Assembly (NCBI RefSeq): GCF_026153355.1 | Contig: NZ_CP110636.1 | Coordinates: 4,774,001 to 4,838,000 of the forward strand | Source: Streptomyces endophytica | GTDB lineage: Bacteria > Actinomycetota > Actinomycetes > Streptomycetales > Streptomycetaceae | Direction: 5' to 3' | Length of the DNA stretch: 64,000 nucleotides | Shown here: positions 27,789 through 37,183 of the stretch, one piece after another | Layout of the letters: each line of letters starts with the position of its first letter | How positions within the stretch are numbered: position 1 is the stretch's first letter | Position numbers and translations under genes: made by a program | The notes under the pieces: model-generated | The model's database searches: none | The model's input: only the letters and a program-made list of their open reading frames with translations | What the model was told of the DNA's origin: nothing

Positions 27789-28276
27789 GGCTGCCTCGCT
27801 TCTGTCGGCTCGGTAGTGCTGTCGGCTCACTGCCGGTGTCGACCGTCGACCGTCGGCAACGGCGTGCGAAACGGCGCTCAGCCTAACGGCCCGTACGTCC
27901 CGAAACCGGTTGCCGAACGACCCCGCGGTGTGTCCAGTACCCGTACCCGCCATATCCGCCTCCACCCGTTGTCACCCACACGTGGGCGCGCCCCCACACC
28001 GCTGACGCGACAGCCACCGGGCGACCCCCGGAGGCCCTCACTCCGTTCACCGGCGAGGGCGGGGGAGTGTGGCATATGCCACACCTGCCGCAACCGGAGA
28101 AAGTGCCAAATCCCTTGCCGCTACGGGCAGTAAGTGTCGCGGGATCGCGCTCCGACAGGAAAAATGAGGGTAGGGACGGGGTGCCGGCCGAATAATTTTC
28201 GGATCCCCCACTTGAGCGGACGATCCTTGGCTGGTTACCGTGTGCTGACAACACGATCTACCGCCGGAGGGCAGTC
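27789..28276. other. Divergent intergenic region upstream of the DUF6421 operon
   Basis: 488 bases without a gene. It contains the perfect 18-bp palindrome at 28067-28084 and, nearer the DUF6421 gene, an A/T-richer zone (28155-28200). Both the glycerophosphodiesterase promoter (minus strand) and the operon promoter (plus) must lie here. Confidence 0.5.
28067..28084. promoter_or_regulatory. Perfect 18-bp palindrome, candidate operator
   Basis: GTGTGGCATATGCCACAC, 193 bases upstream of the DUF6421 ATG. A perfect dyad of this length is unlikely by chance in GC-rich sequence and has the look of a dimeric repressor site. No regulator gene is adjacent. Confidence 0.55.
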
Positions 28277-29674
28277 ATGACGGAAATTCTTTCGCCTGTG
28301 GGTGTCCCGGGAGGCACTGGGACCGTGGAGCGCGTGGTGGACCACGCGGCGTGGCCCGTGCTCAAGGACGCCGTCGAGACCATCCGGCCCTGGCAGTCCA
28401 AGGACGGTGCGATCGACCTCGCGGCCGACGGCGCGCCCACCGCGGACGCCGTGCGCGCCGAGGTCGAGCGGGTGATAGCGGCCGTCCGGGAGCTCGCCCC
28501 GCTGCTCCCGCACGACGCCGCCTACCACGAGGCGCTCGTCGCCGACCTGCGCCGCTGGGCCGACGACGGCTTCGGCGTGCCGGACTTCCTGGACTCGCTG
28601 CTCGCCTTCCAGCCCGCCCGGCAGCGCGCCGACGGCCTCCAGCACCTGGTGCTGTTCCCCATGTACACCCAGAACGGCAACCCGGACCGCAACTTCGAGG
28701 CCGTGGTGCTGCGCATGGTCTGGCCGGACTGGCTCGCCGAGCTGGAGCGCACCCGCTACGACAACCCCCTCTTCTGCGGCATCGCCTTCGAGGACTTCAC
28801 CGCCGGCTACGACACCAACTCCGCGGTCCTCTTCCCGGAGACCATCGCGGTCCGCGAGGCCCCCGCGCGGTTCACCTGGGGCGGCATCTTCTGCGACCGC
28901 GAGGCCGCCCGCTTCCGCCGGGTCACCGAGGCCGCCGTCGAGACGCTCGGCCTCGAAGTGCCCGAGGACATCCGCGAGATGCTCACCGACCAGGAGCGCT
29001 GCCAGGAGGCGTTCGTCCTGTGGGACATGGTCCACGACCGCACCCACAGCCACGGCGACCTGCCGTTCGACCCCTTCATGATCAAGCAGCGCCAGCCGTT
29101 CTGGATGTACGGCCTGGAGGAGCTGCGCTGTGACCTCACCGCCTTCAAGGAGGCCGTGAAGCTGGAGGCCGAGGGCTACTCCCAGGCCCGCGACGTGCAG
29201 TTCGCGGTGATCTTCGACCGGATGTTCCGCTTCCCGGTCACCGGCGACCGGGTCCGCAACTACGACGGTCTGGGCGGCCAGCTGCTCTTCGCCTACCTGC
29301 ACAAGCACGACGTCGTACGCTGGACGGACAACACACTGCACATCGACTGGGAGCGGGCACCCAAGGTCACCAACGAGCTGTGCGGCGAGATCGAAAAGCT
29401 CTACCGCGACGGCATCGACCGCCCCAAGCTGGTCCACTGGTTCGCCGCGTACGACCTCGTCTCGACCTACCTCGCCCCGCACCCGGGCTCGGTCTGGGCC
29501 AAGGGACCGGACGCCCTCGACCTGGACCAGCCGCCGCGCAAGCTCGTGGACGACGTGCTCGCCGACGAATTCCCGCTGAGCATGTTCTACGAGGCGCTCG
29601 CCAAGAAGCTGCGTTCCGTGATCGCCTCGACCAAGGGCATCACCGCCCACAGCGACACGCTGGCGGCGGCATGA
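28277..29674 (+). CDS. DUF6421 family protein with zincin-like HxxxH motif
   Basis: 465 aa from ATG 28277 (GGAGGG upstream). It matches a large cytoplasmic protein family of unknown function (DUF6421) that is usually coupled to an SDR and a threonine aldolase, as here (ATGA overlap). I see a possible metal site: H253-D-R-T-H257-S-H259 followed by E281-E282-L-R-C-D286. That spacing resembles the HExxH/HELLGH and EECRAE pattern of M49-type peptidases, but with Asp in place of the catalytic Glu. No signal peptide or membrane segment. The metal-binding idea is inference. Confidence 0.8.
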   Translation: MTEILSPVGVPGGTGTVERVVDHAAWPVLKDAVETIRPWQSKDGAIDLAADGAPTADAVRAEVERVIAAVRELAPLLPHDAAYHEALVADLRRWADDGFGVPDFLDSLLAFQPARQRADGLQHLVLFPMYTQNGNPDRNFEAVVLRMVWPDWLAELERTRYDNPLFCGIAFEDFTAGYDTNSAVLFPETIAVREAPARFTWGGIFCDREAARFRRVTEAAVETLGLEVPEDIREMLTDQERCQEAFVLWDMVHDRTHSHGDLPFDPFMIKQRQPFWMYGLEELRCDLTAFKEAVKLEAEGYSQARDVQFAVIFDRMFRFPVTGDRVRNYDGLGGQLLFAYLHKHDVVRWTDNTLHIDWERAPKVTNELCGEIEKLYRDGIDRPKLVHWFAAYDLVSTYLAPHPGSVWAKGPDALDLDQPPRKLVDDVLADEFPLSMFYEALAKKLRSVIASTKGITAHSDTLAAA

Positions 29675-30495
29675 GCACCGACCGTGACAACCGGCCCACG
29701 GCCGTCCAGGAGCAGGACGAGGAGGCGACGGAGATGGTGACTTCGACGGGCGGTCACGGGCCGCTGGAGGGTGCGGTCATCGCGGTGGCGGGGGCGGCCG
29801 GTCCGGCCGGCCGGGCCACGCTGCTGCGGCTGGCCGAGGCGGGCGCCGTGGTGGTCGGCTCGGACGCCAACCCCGAGCGGCTCGCCGAGGCCGTGGACGC
29901 GGCCCGCTACGCCCACGGCGGCGCCACGGTGATCGGGGACACCGTCGACCTCCTGGACCTTGAGCAGACCCGCGAATGGGCGGACCGCACGGAGAAGGAA
30001 TTCGGCCGGATCGACGGTCTGGTGCACCTCGTCGGCGGCTGGCGCGGCTCGTCCACGTTCGCCGAGACGGACCTGGCGGACTGGGACGCCCTGCACCGGC
30101 TCCTGATCCGCACCGTCCAGCACACCTCGCTCGCCTTCCACGACGCCCTGGAGCGCAGCGGCAACGGCCGCTTCCTCCTGATCAGCGCGGCCGGCGCCAG
30201 CAAGCCCACCGCGGGCAACGCCGCCTACGCCGCCTCCAAGGCCGCCGCCGAGGCCTGGACGCTCGCCATGGCGGACGGCTTCCGCAAGTCGGGGGGCGAG
30301 CAGGGACCGCGCGCCGCGGCTGCCATCCTGGTCGTCAAGGCGCTCGTCAACGACCAGATGCGCGCCGAGCGACCGAACGCCAAGTTCGCGGGCTTCACGG
30401 ACGTCTCGGAGCTGGCCGAGGCCATCGCCGGGGTCTGGGACCGGCCCGCCCAGGAAGTGAATGGACAGCGTCTGTGGCTGACCCCCGAGCCGTGA
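29671..30495 (+). CDS. Short-chain dehydrogenase/reductase (SDR) family protein
   Basis: 274 aa from ATG 29671, overlapping the DUF6421 stop. After a ~30-residue acidic leader the Rossmann motif AVAGAAGPAGRATLLRL appears, then VDLLDLEQT, GLVHLVGGWRG, the catalytic Ser in FLLISAAGASKP, and YAASKAAAEAW (Tyr and Lys). The active site is therefore complete, although the usual TGxxxGxG is AGAAGPAG. Substrate unknown; its conserved partners suggest it acts on a product or substrate of the PLP enzyme that follows (inference). Confidence 0.88.
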   Translation: MSTDRDNRPTAVQEQDEEATEMVTSTGGHGPLEGAVIAVAGAAGPAGRATLLRLAEAGAVVVGSDANPERLAEAVDAARYAHGGATVIGDTVDLLDLEQTREWADRTEKEFGRIDGLVHLVGGWRGSSTFAETDLADWDALHRLLIRTVQHTSLAFHDALERSGNGRFLLISAAGASKPTAGNAAYAASKAAAEAWTLAMADGFRKSGGEQGPRAAAAILVVKALVNDQMRAERPNAKFAGFTDVSELAEAIAGVWDRPAQEVNGQRLWLTPEP

Positions 30496-31562
30496 CCGGA
30501 GCGAAGACCGACGCCCGGCAGCACCACGATCCGCAGATCCGCGGCTTCGCCAGCGACAACTACGCCGGCGCCCACCCCGAGGTGCTGGCCGCGCTCGCCC
30601 TCGCCAACGGCGGTCACCAGATCGCCTACGGCGAGGACGACTACACCGAACACCTCCAGCGGGTGTTCCGCAGCCACTTCGGGCAGCGGGCGGAGGCGTT
30701 CCCGGTGTTCAACGGCACCGGCGCCAATGTCGTCGCCCTCCAGGCCGTGACCGACCGCTGGGGCGCGGTGATCGCCGCCGAGACGGCACACATCAACGTC
30801 GACGAGTGCGGTGCGCCCGAGCGGGTCGGCGGGCTGAAGCTGCTCACCGTGCCGACCGAGGACGGCAAGCTCACCCCCGAGCTGATCGACCGCCAGGCCT
30901 GGGGCTGGGACGACGAGCACCGGGCCATGCCGCAGGTCGTCTCGATCACCCAGAGCACGGAGCTCGGCACGGTCTACACCCCCGACGAGATCCGGGCCAT
31001 CTGCGAACACGCCCATGAGCGCGGCATGGTGGTCCATCTGGACGGTTCGCGGATAGCCAACGCCGCGGCGACGCTGGACGTCCCCATGCGGGCCTTCACC
31101 AACGCCGTGGGCGTCGACATCCTCTCCTACGGGGGCACGAAGAACGGCGCGGTCTTCGGTGAGGCCGTGGTCGTGCTCAACCCCGACCGGGTGCGCGCGA
31201 TGAAGCACCTGCGCAAGCTGTCCATGCAGCTGGCCTCCAAGATGCGCTTCGTCTCCGTCCAGTTGGAGGCGCTGCTCGCCAAGGACCTGTGGCTGCGCAA
31301 CGCCCGGCACGCCAACACCATGGCGCAGCGGCTGGCGGCCGGCGTCCGGCAGATCGACGGGGTGGAGATCCTCTACCCGGTGCAGTCCAACGCGGTCTTC
31401 GCCCGGCTGCCGCACGACGTGAGCGAACGCCTCCAGAAGCGCTACCGCTTCTACTTCTGGGACGAGCAGGCCGGCGATGTGCGCTGGATGTGCGCGTTCG
31501 ACACCACCGAGGAGGACGTGGACGGCTTCCTCGCCGCGCTCCGGGAGGAAATCGCCCGCTGA
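30492..31562 (+). CDS. Low-specificity L-threonine aldolase / beta-eliminating lyase (PLP)
   Basis: 356 aa from GTG 30492 (GTGA overlap with the SDR stop). Fold-type I PLP protein: FASDNYAGAHPEVLAAL start, FNGTGANVVAL (cofactor phosphate/stacking region), HLDGSRIANAA (Asp and Arg) and the Schiff-base lysine in SYGGTKNGAVFG. Matches threonine aldolases that cleave L-threonine or allo-threonine to glycine and acetaldehyde, though substrate range is broad. Last gene of the three-gene operon, ended by an intrinsic terminator. Confidence 0.9.
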   Translation: MTGAKTDARQHHDPQIRGFASDNYAGAHPEVLAALALANGGHQIAYGEDDYTEHLQRVFRSHFGQRAEAFPVFNGTGANVVALQAVTDRWGAVIAAETAHINVDECGAPERVGGLKLLTVPTEDGKLTPELIDRQAWGWDDEHRAMPQVVSITQSTELGTVYTPDEIRAICEHAHERGMVVHLDGSRIANAAATLDVPMRAFTNAVGVDILSYGGTKNGAVFGEAVVVLNPDRVRAMKHLRKLSMQLASKMRFVSVQLEALLAKDLWLRNARHANTMAQRLAAGVRQIDGVEILYPVQSNAVFARLPHDVSERLQKRYRFYFWDEQAGDVRWMCAFDTTEEDVDGFLAALREEIAR

Positions 31563-31581
31563 CGCCGGACCCGACGGGCCC

Positions 31582-31632
31582 GCGCCCGGCCGGAGGTCAT
31601 GACGTGACCGCCGGCCGGGCGCGGCTCTTTTC
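31582..31632 (+). terminator. Intrinsic terminator of the DUF6421-SDR-aldolase operon
   Basis: Twelve-base stem GCGCCCGGCCGG (31582-31593) with CCGGCCGGGCGC (31611-31622), an inner GGTCA/TGACC stem, then CTCTTTT. It lies 20 bases after the aldolase stop. Confidence 0.88.
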
Positions 31633-31783
31633 CGGCCCGGTCACGACGGCACCGCCAGTACATCACAATGAACTTCGCAGTACGGTTTGCTTTACTGCGC
31701 CGTGTCGTGCTGCAATGCCGCCGGACGGCCCCGACCGGCCGCGCCACCGGCAGCCACCGCCACGACCCGCGAGGAACGGCCCG

Positions 31784-32482
31784 ATGCCCACATCCCTGTA
31801 CGTCTCCGACGAGGTACGCGCCCTGGCGCCGGGCTTCGCCCACCTCGCCGTCGAAGCCCACGGCCTGACCAACGGGCCCAGTGACGCGTCGAGCGCCGCA
31901 CTGCTGGACGAGGCCACCCGCCGGCTGGTCCGGCGCCTCGACGGGCGCGCACCGCAGGACGACCCGCACCTCGCCGCCTGGCGCGCCGCGTACACCGCCT
32001 TCGGCGCCAAGCCCTCGCGCACCCGCAACTCCGCCGAGGCGCTGGCCCGGCGCGCCCTCGCGGACGGCGGGCTGCCGCGGATCAACCGCCTCGTCGACCT
32101 CTACAACGCGATCAGCGTCGCCCACCTCGTCCCCGTCGGCGGTGAGGACCTGGACCGCATCCGGGGCGGTATGCGACTCGTCCGGGCAGCCGGCGACGAG
32201 CCGTTCGCGACCGCGGCCGGCGGCGCCGAGGTGATCGAGCACCCCGACGCCGGCGAGGTGGTGTGGTGCGACGACGAGGGCGTCACCTGCCGTCGCTGGA
32301 ACTGGCGCCAGGGCGTCCGCACCCGGCTGACCGAGGACTCCGTCAGCGCCCTGTTCCTGCTGGAACGGATGGCTCCGATGTCCCTCGACGACCTCGCGGC
32401 CGCGGGTGAGGAACTGGCCGAGGCGCTGCAGAAGAGCTGCCCCGGCGCCCGGGTCGAGCTCGGCGGGATCCGGACCGCATAG
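31784..32482 (+). CDS. B3/4 domain protein (phenylalanyl-tRNA synthetase beta-like)
   Basis: 232 aa from ATG 31784 (GAGGAA upstream). The B3/4 fold is recognised by AFGAKPSRTRNSAEALARRAL, INRLVDLYNAISVAHLVPVGGEDLD and CRRWNWRQGVRTRLT. Stand-alone B3/4 proteins resemble the editing domain of phenylalanyl-tRNA synthetase and are thought to hydrolyse mischarged tRNA or bind related ligands; function in Streptomyces is unproven. Cytoplasmic, monocistronic. Its 3' end faces the plsC-type gene with hairpin-forming GC repeats in between. Confidence 0.85.
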   Translation: MPTSLYVSDEVRALAPGFAHLAVEAHGLTNGPSDASSAALLDEATRRLVRRLDGRAPQDDPHLAAWRAAYTAFGAKPSRTRNSAEALARRALADGGLPRINRLVDLYNAISVAHLVPVGGEDLDRIRGGMRLVRAAGDEPFATAAGGAEVIEHPDAGEVVWCDDEGVTCRRWNWRQGVRTRLTEDSVSALFLLERMAPMSLDDLAAAGEELAEALQKSCPGARVELGGIRTA

Positions 32483-32521
32483 CGGCCGGCCGACGGAGCC
32501 CGGCCGGGCCGCGGGCCGGCG

Positions 32522-33232
32522 TCACGCGCCGGGCGCCGCCGGTGCCGTGCCGCCGAGGTGGGCCGGGACCCACCAGGTGTCGTCCGGGCCCTTGGGCCGT
32601 ACGGGGTAGGCGCGCTGGGCGGCCTCCAGCAGGTCCTGGACGCGGGCCCGCAGCCGGTCGGTGATCTTCTCGGCCTGCTCGGCCGGATCGGCCGCCACCG
32701 GCTCGCCCACCCGGATCGTGATCGGGATGTGGTTCCGCCCCAGGTCCCGCTTGTGGCCCTTGGTCCACAGCCGCTGGGTGCCCCACAGCGCCACCGGCAG
32801 CAGCGGCACGCCGGCCTCCTGCGCCAGCCGCGCCGCGCCCGACTTGAAGGACTTCAGCGTGAACGACTCGGAGATGGTCGCCTCCGGGAAGACCCCGATG
32901 ATCTCGCCCGAACGCAGCGCCGTCAGCGCGTGCTTGTAGGCGTGCATGCCCTGCGCGCGGTCCACCGGGATGTGCTTCATGGCCCGCATCAGCGGCCCGG
33001 ACACCTTGTGCCGGAACACCGACTCCTTCGCCATGAACCGCACCAGCCGCTTAGCCGGACGCGCGGCGAGCCCCGCGAAGACGAAGTCCAGGTACCCGAT
33101 GTGGTTGCTGACCAGCACCGCTCCGCCGCGGCGCGGAACGTTCTCCGTCCCGGCGATGTCGAATTTCAGGTCGAGCGCCTTGAAGAGCGTGCGCGCGGCA
33201 CCGATCACGGGCGGGTAGACGAGCTCTGCCAT
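32522..33232 (-). CDS. plsC: 1-acyl-sn-glycerol-3-phosphate acyltransferase (PlsC family)
   Basis: 236 aa from ATG 33230-33232. Motif I NHIGYLD (catalytic H-x4-D, near residue 43), motif III IGVFPEATISESFTLKSFK (the E-x-T acyl acceptor region) and PLLPVALWGTQR are intact. These enzymes acylate lysophosphatidic acid at the membrane to make phosphatidic acid. No membrane helix; association is probably peripheral. An ATG at 33256 would add eight residues. Streptomyces carry several paralogues, so the symbol is by family. Confidence 0.9.
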   Translation of the reverse strand: MAELVYPPVIGAARTLFKALDLKFDIAGTENVPRRGGAVLVSNHIGYLDFVFAGLAARPAKRLVRFMAKESVFRHKVSGPLMRAMKHIPVDRAQGMHAYKHALTALRSGEIIGVFPEATISESFTLKSFKSGAARLAQEAGVPLLPVALWGTQRLWTKGHKRDLGRNHIPITIRVGEPVAADPAEQAEKITDRLRARVQDLLEAAQRAYPVRPKGPDDTWWVPAHLGGTAPAAPGA

Positions 33233-33392
33233 TGTCCGGAGGACCCCTTTTTCCATGCCTGGGGAGGGTTCTCCCGGCGGAAACCTACGCCGTCGTCACT
33301 GCGGCTTTCGGGAGATCGTGCCCGATTGCGGCCGCCGCGGCCAGCGCGCCGACCACCCCGGGCGGGAGATCCTCGTCACGTACCGGACCGGC

Positions 33393-33821
33393 TCAGCCGG
33401 CCGCCCGCCGCAGCAGAAGGTACATTTCGCACCCCAGGCAGTACCCGAAAGCGGCATTGAGGAAGGCCGCCGCGAGGGCCGCCGCCGTGGCCGCGAGCCC
33501 CAGCCACTGCGCCCCCGCGGCGAAGCCGGCCAGACCCACCAGCGCGAAGACGAGCCCGACGCTCTGGGCGAAGCGCGGCGGGGCCGGGTCCTCGAACGCC
33601 GCCGGCGCGGACAGCCGCGGCCGCACCGCCACCCTGAACAGCCAGGCGTAGGGCGACCGCTGGACCCCGGCCCCCGCCCCGACGGCGAAGACCAGCGCCT
33701 GGCAGGCCAGCAGCCACCCGCTCCCGCTGATCAGTACCGCCGCCAGCACCACGGCCGTCAGCGCCGCCCCGAACCGGGGGCCGCGTACGTCGATCCGGTC
33801 GTCGATCCTGTCGCTCGTCAT
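33393..33821 (-). CDS. DUF4395 membrane protein
   Basis: 142 aa from ATG 33819-33821. Three or four helices (about 20-40, 45-65 and 90-125) and the terminal motif FGYCLGCEMYLLLRRAAG with a CxxC near the C-terminus. DUF4395 proteins commonly neighbour thioredoxin-like proteins, as here, where a thioredoxin-domain gene is transcribed divergently 77 bases away. A role in membrane thiol chemistry is inferred, not shown. Confidence 0.87.
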   Translation of the reverse strand: MTSDRIDDRIDVRGPRFGAALTAVVLAAVLISGSGWLLACQALVFAVGAGAGVQRSPYAWLFRVAVRPRLSAPAAFEDPAPPRFAQSVGLVFALVGLAGFAAGAQWLGLAATAAALAAAFLNAAFGYCLGCEMYLLLRRAAG

Positions 33822-33897
33822 GCCCCCTACCTTCCCCCGGAAAGGCCCGTACGGAGTGCCGGGAATCTTTGCGGTCCTGTGAACGCTGCACCCCTCG

Positions 33898-34317
33898 ATG
33901 ACCGGACTCATGGTGTGCCTCGCGGTGCTCGCGGCAGCGAGCCTCTTCGGCGTGTGGCACCAACGCCGCAACGGGAGACTGTCGGTGCGCAAGCGGGACG
34001 AAACGGCGCGGCTCGGTGCCGCGGAGATCGGCACGGCGCTGGGGGAGCGGGCCACCCTGCTGCAGTTCTCCAGCGCCTTCTGCCAGCCCTGCCGGGCCAC
34101 CCGGCGCACCCTCGCCGAGGTCGCCGGCATGGTCGAGGGGGTGGCCCATGTGGAGATCGACGCCGAGGCCCACCTCGACCTCGTACGGGAGCTGAACGTG
34201 CTGCGCACCCCGACGGTGCTGGTGCTCGACGCGGACGGCGCGATCGTCCGCCGCGCCTCCGGGCAGCCCCGCAAGTCCGACGTCATCGCGGCGCTCGGGG
34301 CGGCGGTCCGTGATTGA
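33898..34317 (+). CDS. Membrane-anchored thioredoxin family protein
   Basis: 139 aa. One N-terminal helix (MTGLMVCLAVLAAASLFGVW) is followed by a thioredoxin fold with active site FCQPCRATR (CQPC near 64-67), VEIDAEAHLDLVRELNV and the cis-proline loop VLRTPTVLVLD. The membrane anchor suggests it works at the outer face with the DUF4395 partner encoded divergently. The usual Trp before CxxC is replaced by Phe-Cys. Confidence 0.88.
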   Translation: MTGLMVCLAVLAAASLFGVWHQRRNGRLSVRKRDETARLGAAEIGTALGERATLLQFSSAFCQPCRATRRTLAEVAGMVEGVAHVEIDAEAHLDLVRELNVLRTPTVLVLDADGAIVRRASGQPRKSDVIAALGAAVRD

Positions 34318-34375
34318 TCTCCCAGATACCGGGCCGCCCTTGACGCTGCGGGGCGCGCATCGTCAGTCTGACGTG

Positions 34376-34456
34376 ATGCGGCCAGGAACCCTTCTCTACG
34401 GACGCGCCCATGTCGACCTTCTGCGGACCTCCAGCGCCCGCTGTCCGGGCGTGTGA
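34376..34456 (+). CDS. Short leader peptide upstream of flavin reductase
   Basis: 26 codons: ATG 34376, stop TGA 34454-34456. The peptide reads MRPGTLLYGRAHVDLLRTSS then ARCPGV. It belongs to the small actinobacterial peptides described only as putative leader peptides, which share a basic start, an H-V-D-L-x-R core and a cysteine near the end. A TTGACG at 34340 could be a -35 element. The stop codon overlaps a GTG (34453) in frame with the flavin reductase gene. The C-terminal Cys suggests cysteine- or sulfur-linked translation attenuation (inference). Confidence 0.75.
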   Translation: MRPGTLLYGRAHVDLLRTSSARCPGV

Positions 34457-34542
34457 GCAACGACGACGTAACCGCCGCAGGGCGCCGTACGGGCGCCGGC
34501 GGCCCCGCCCCGGCTCGTCCGCCTCAGCAGAAGGACAACTCC

Positions 34543-35049
34543 ATGACGGTCTCGCCCGACCTCGGCACGCCCCGCACCGCCTCGCCCGACCTCCTGCGCT
34601 CCGTCTTCCGCCGGCACGCCGCCGGCGTCGCCGTGATCACCGCCCAGGGCTCCGGCCCGGTGGGCTTCACCGCCACCTCCCTCACCTCCGTCGCCGCCGA
34701 GCCGCCGCTGCTCTCGTTCGGCATCGGCACCGGCGCCTCCAGCTGGCCGGCCGTCTCCGTGGCCGACCACATAGGCATCCATGTGCTCGGCGAGCACCAG
34801 GCGGACCTGGCCGCCACCTTCGCGCGCAGCGGCGCGGACCGCTTCGGGCCCGGCACCTCCTGGCGCACCGGCCCTGAGGGCGTGCCCCTCCTGGACGGCG
34901 TCCTGGCCTGGATGGTCTGCAAGGTCGTCGCCCGGGTGCCGGCCGGCGACCACCGCATCGTGCTCGCCCAGCCCGTCGTCGGCGACCCCGCGGGGCCCGG
35001 TCGCCCCCTCCTCTACCACCAGGGCCGCTTCAACGCGCTGCGCGACTGA
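34543..35049 (+). CDS. Flavin reductase family (FMN-binding split-barrel) protein
   Basis: 168 aa from ATG 34543 with AGAAGGA upstream; a GTG at 34453 would add 30 residues and overlaps the leader peptide stop. The family marks are LRSVFRRHAAGVAVITAQG, GFTATSLTSVAAEPPLLSFG and IGIHVLGEHQADLA, with YHQGRFNAL at the end. These proteins reduce FMN/FAD with NAD(P)H to supply two-component monooxygenases, including those of sulfonate use. The leader peptide ahead of it supports a sulfur connection. Direct monooxygenase partners are not in the window. Confidence 0.88.
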   Translation: MTVSPDLGTPRTASPDLLRSVFRRHAAGVAVITAQGSGPVGFTATSLTSVAAEPPLLSFGIGTGASSWPAVSVADHIGIHVLGEHQADLAATFARSGADRFGPGTSWRTGPEGVPLLDGVLAWMVCKVVARVPAGDHRIVLAQPVVGDPAGPGRPLLYHQGRFNALRD

Positions 35050-35273
35050 CGCGCCCGCCGCGGCCTGCTGCTCACCCGCGCTCCTCACCCGATCAGGGCC
35101 GTTGGGAAGGTCACATTTCGACGGCCTTGATTCGGGGCACCAGAGTGGATGTACTGGCGAGTAATATGGCGGTCGGCGTGGGGAACCGCATCCGACCGGG
35201 AGCCGCCCCGAGAGGCGCCTATGCTGCCAGCACGAGGCAGTTCTGAAGAGACCAAGCAGGTAGGAGAGCCGGC

Positions 35274-36059
35274 GTGAGCTTGAGGATCGTTGTCTGTGTG
35301 AAGTACGTGCCCGACGCCACCGGCGACCGGCACTTCGCCGAGGACCTGACCGTCGACCGTGACGACGTGGACGGTCTGCTCTCGGAGCTCGACGAGTACG
35401 CCGTCGAGCAGGCCCTGCAGATCAAGGAAGCTGCCGACGACGCGGAGATCACGGTCCTGACCGTCGGCCCCGAGGACGCCAACGACGCGCTGCGCAAGGC
35501 CCTTTCCATGGGTGCCGACAAGGCCGTCCACGTCGAGGACGACGACCTGCACGGCACCGACGCGCTCGGCACCTCGCTCGTGCTCGCCAAGGCCATCGAG
35601 AAGACCGGCTACGACCTGGTCGTCTGCGGTATGGCCTCCACCGACGGCACGATGGGCGTGCTGCCCGCCCTGCTCGCCGAGCGGCTGAACGTCCCTCAGG
35701 TCACCCTGCTCTCCGAGGTGTCCGTCGCCGACGGCAAGGTCACCGGCCGCCGGGACGGCGACACCGCCAGCGAGCAGCTGGAGGCCGCGCTGCCGGCCGT
35801 CGTGTCCGTCACCGACCAGTCCGGTGAGGCGCGCTACCCCTCCTTCAAGGGCATCATGGCCGCCAAGAAGAAGCCGGTGGAGTCCCTGGACCTGGACGAC
35901 CTGGACATCGACGCGGACGAGGTCGGCCTCGAAGGCGCCTGGACCAAGGTCGAGGACGCGACCGAGCGTCCCGCCCGTACGGCGGGCACGATCGTCAAGG
36001 ACGAGGGCGAGGGCGGCAAGCAGCTCGCCGAGTTCCTCGCGGGCCAGAAGTTCATCTGA
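35274..36059 (+). CDS. etfB: Electron transfer flavoprotein subunit beta
   Basis: 261 aa from GTG 35274 (AGGAGAG upstream). Begins MSLRIVVCVKYVPDATGD, with the adenine-nucleotide-binding region LVVCGMASTDGTMGVLPALLAERL and the DLDDLDIDADEVGL segment near the C-terminus of actinobacterial EtfB. With EtfA it makes the heterodimer that accepts electrons from acyl-CoA dehydrogenases. The etfA gene follows after 49 bases with its own strong ribosome-binding site, so the two form an operon. Confidence 0.95.
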   Translation: MSLRIVVCVKYVPDATGDRHFAEDLTVDRDDVDGLLSELDEYAVEQALQIKEAADDAEITVLTVGPEDANDALRKALSMGADKAVHVEDDDLHGTDALGTSLVLAKAIEKTGYDLVVCGMASTDGTMGVLPALLAERLNVPQVTLLSEVSVADGKVTGRRDGDTASEQLEAALPAVVSVTDQSGEARYPSFKGIMAAKKKPVESLDLDDLDIDADEVGLEGAWTKVEDATERPARTAGTIVKDEGEGGKQLAEFLAGQKFI

Positions 36060-36108
36060 GCCGCAGCCCTTCCCACCGCCCTCATTCTTCCCGCAGGAGA
36101 GCAATCCC

Positions 36109-37071
<963 letters not shown>

Positions 37072-37114
37072 GCCTCTCGGGCGCCTTCCGGGCGCCGCCG
37101 GATCCGGCAGAACC

Positions 37115-37155
37115 GCACGAGGCCCCGTACGCGTGGTGCGTACGGGGCCTCGTGC
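37115..37155. terminator. Bidirectional terminator between etfA and a monooxygenase-like gene
   Basis: Perfect 18-bp stem, 37115-37132 with 37138-37155, and a 5-nt loop. It separates convergent transcripts of etfA (plus) and the ABM-domain gene (minus). Confidence 0.9.
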
Positions 37156-37183
37156 GTGCCGGGGCCCAACCGGGGCCGGGCTC

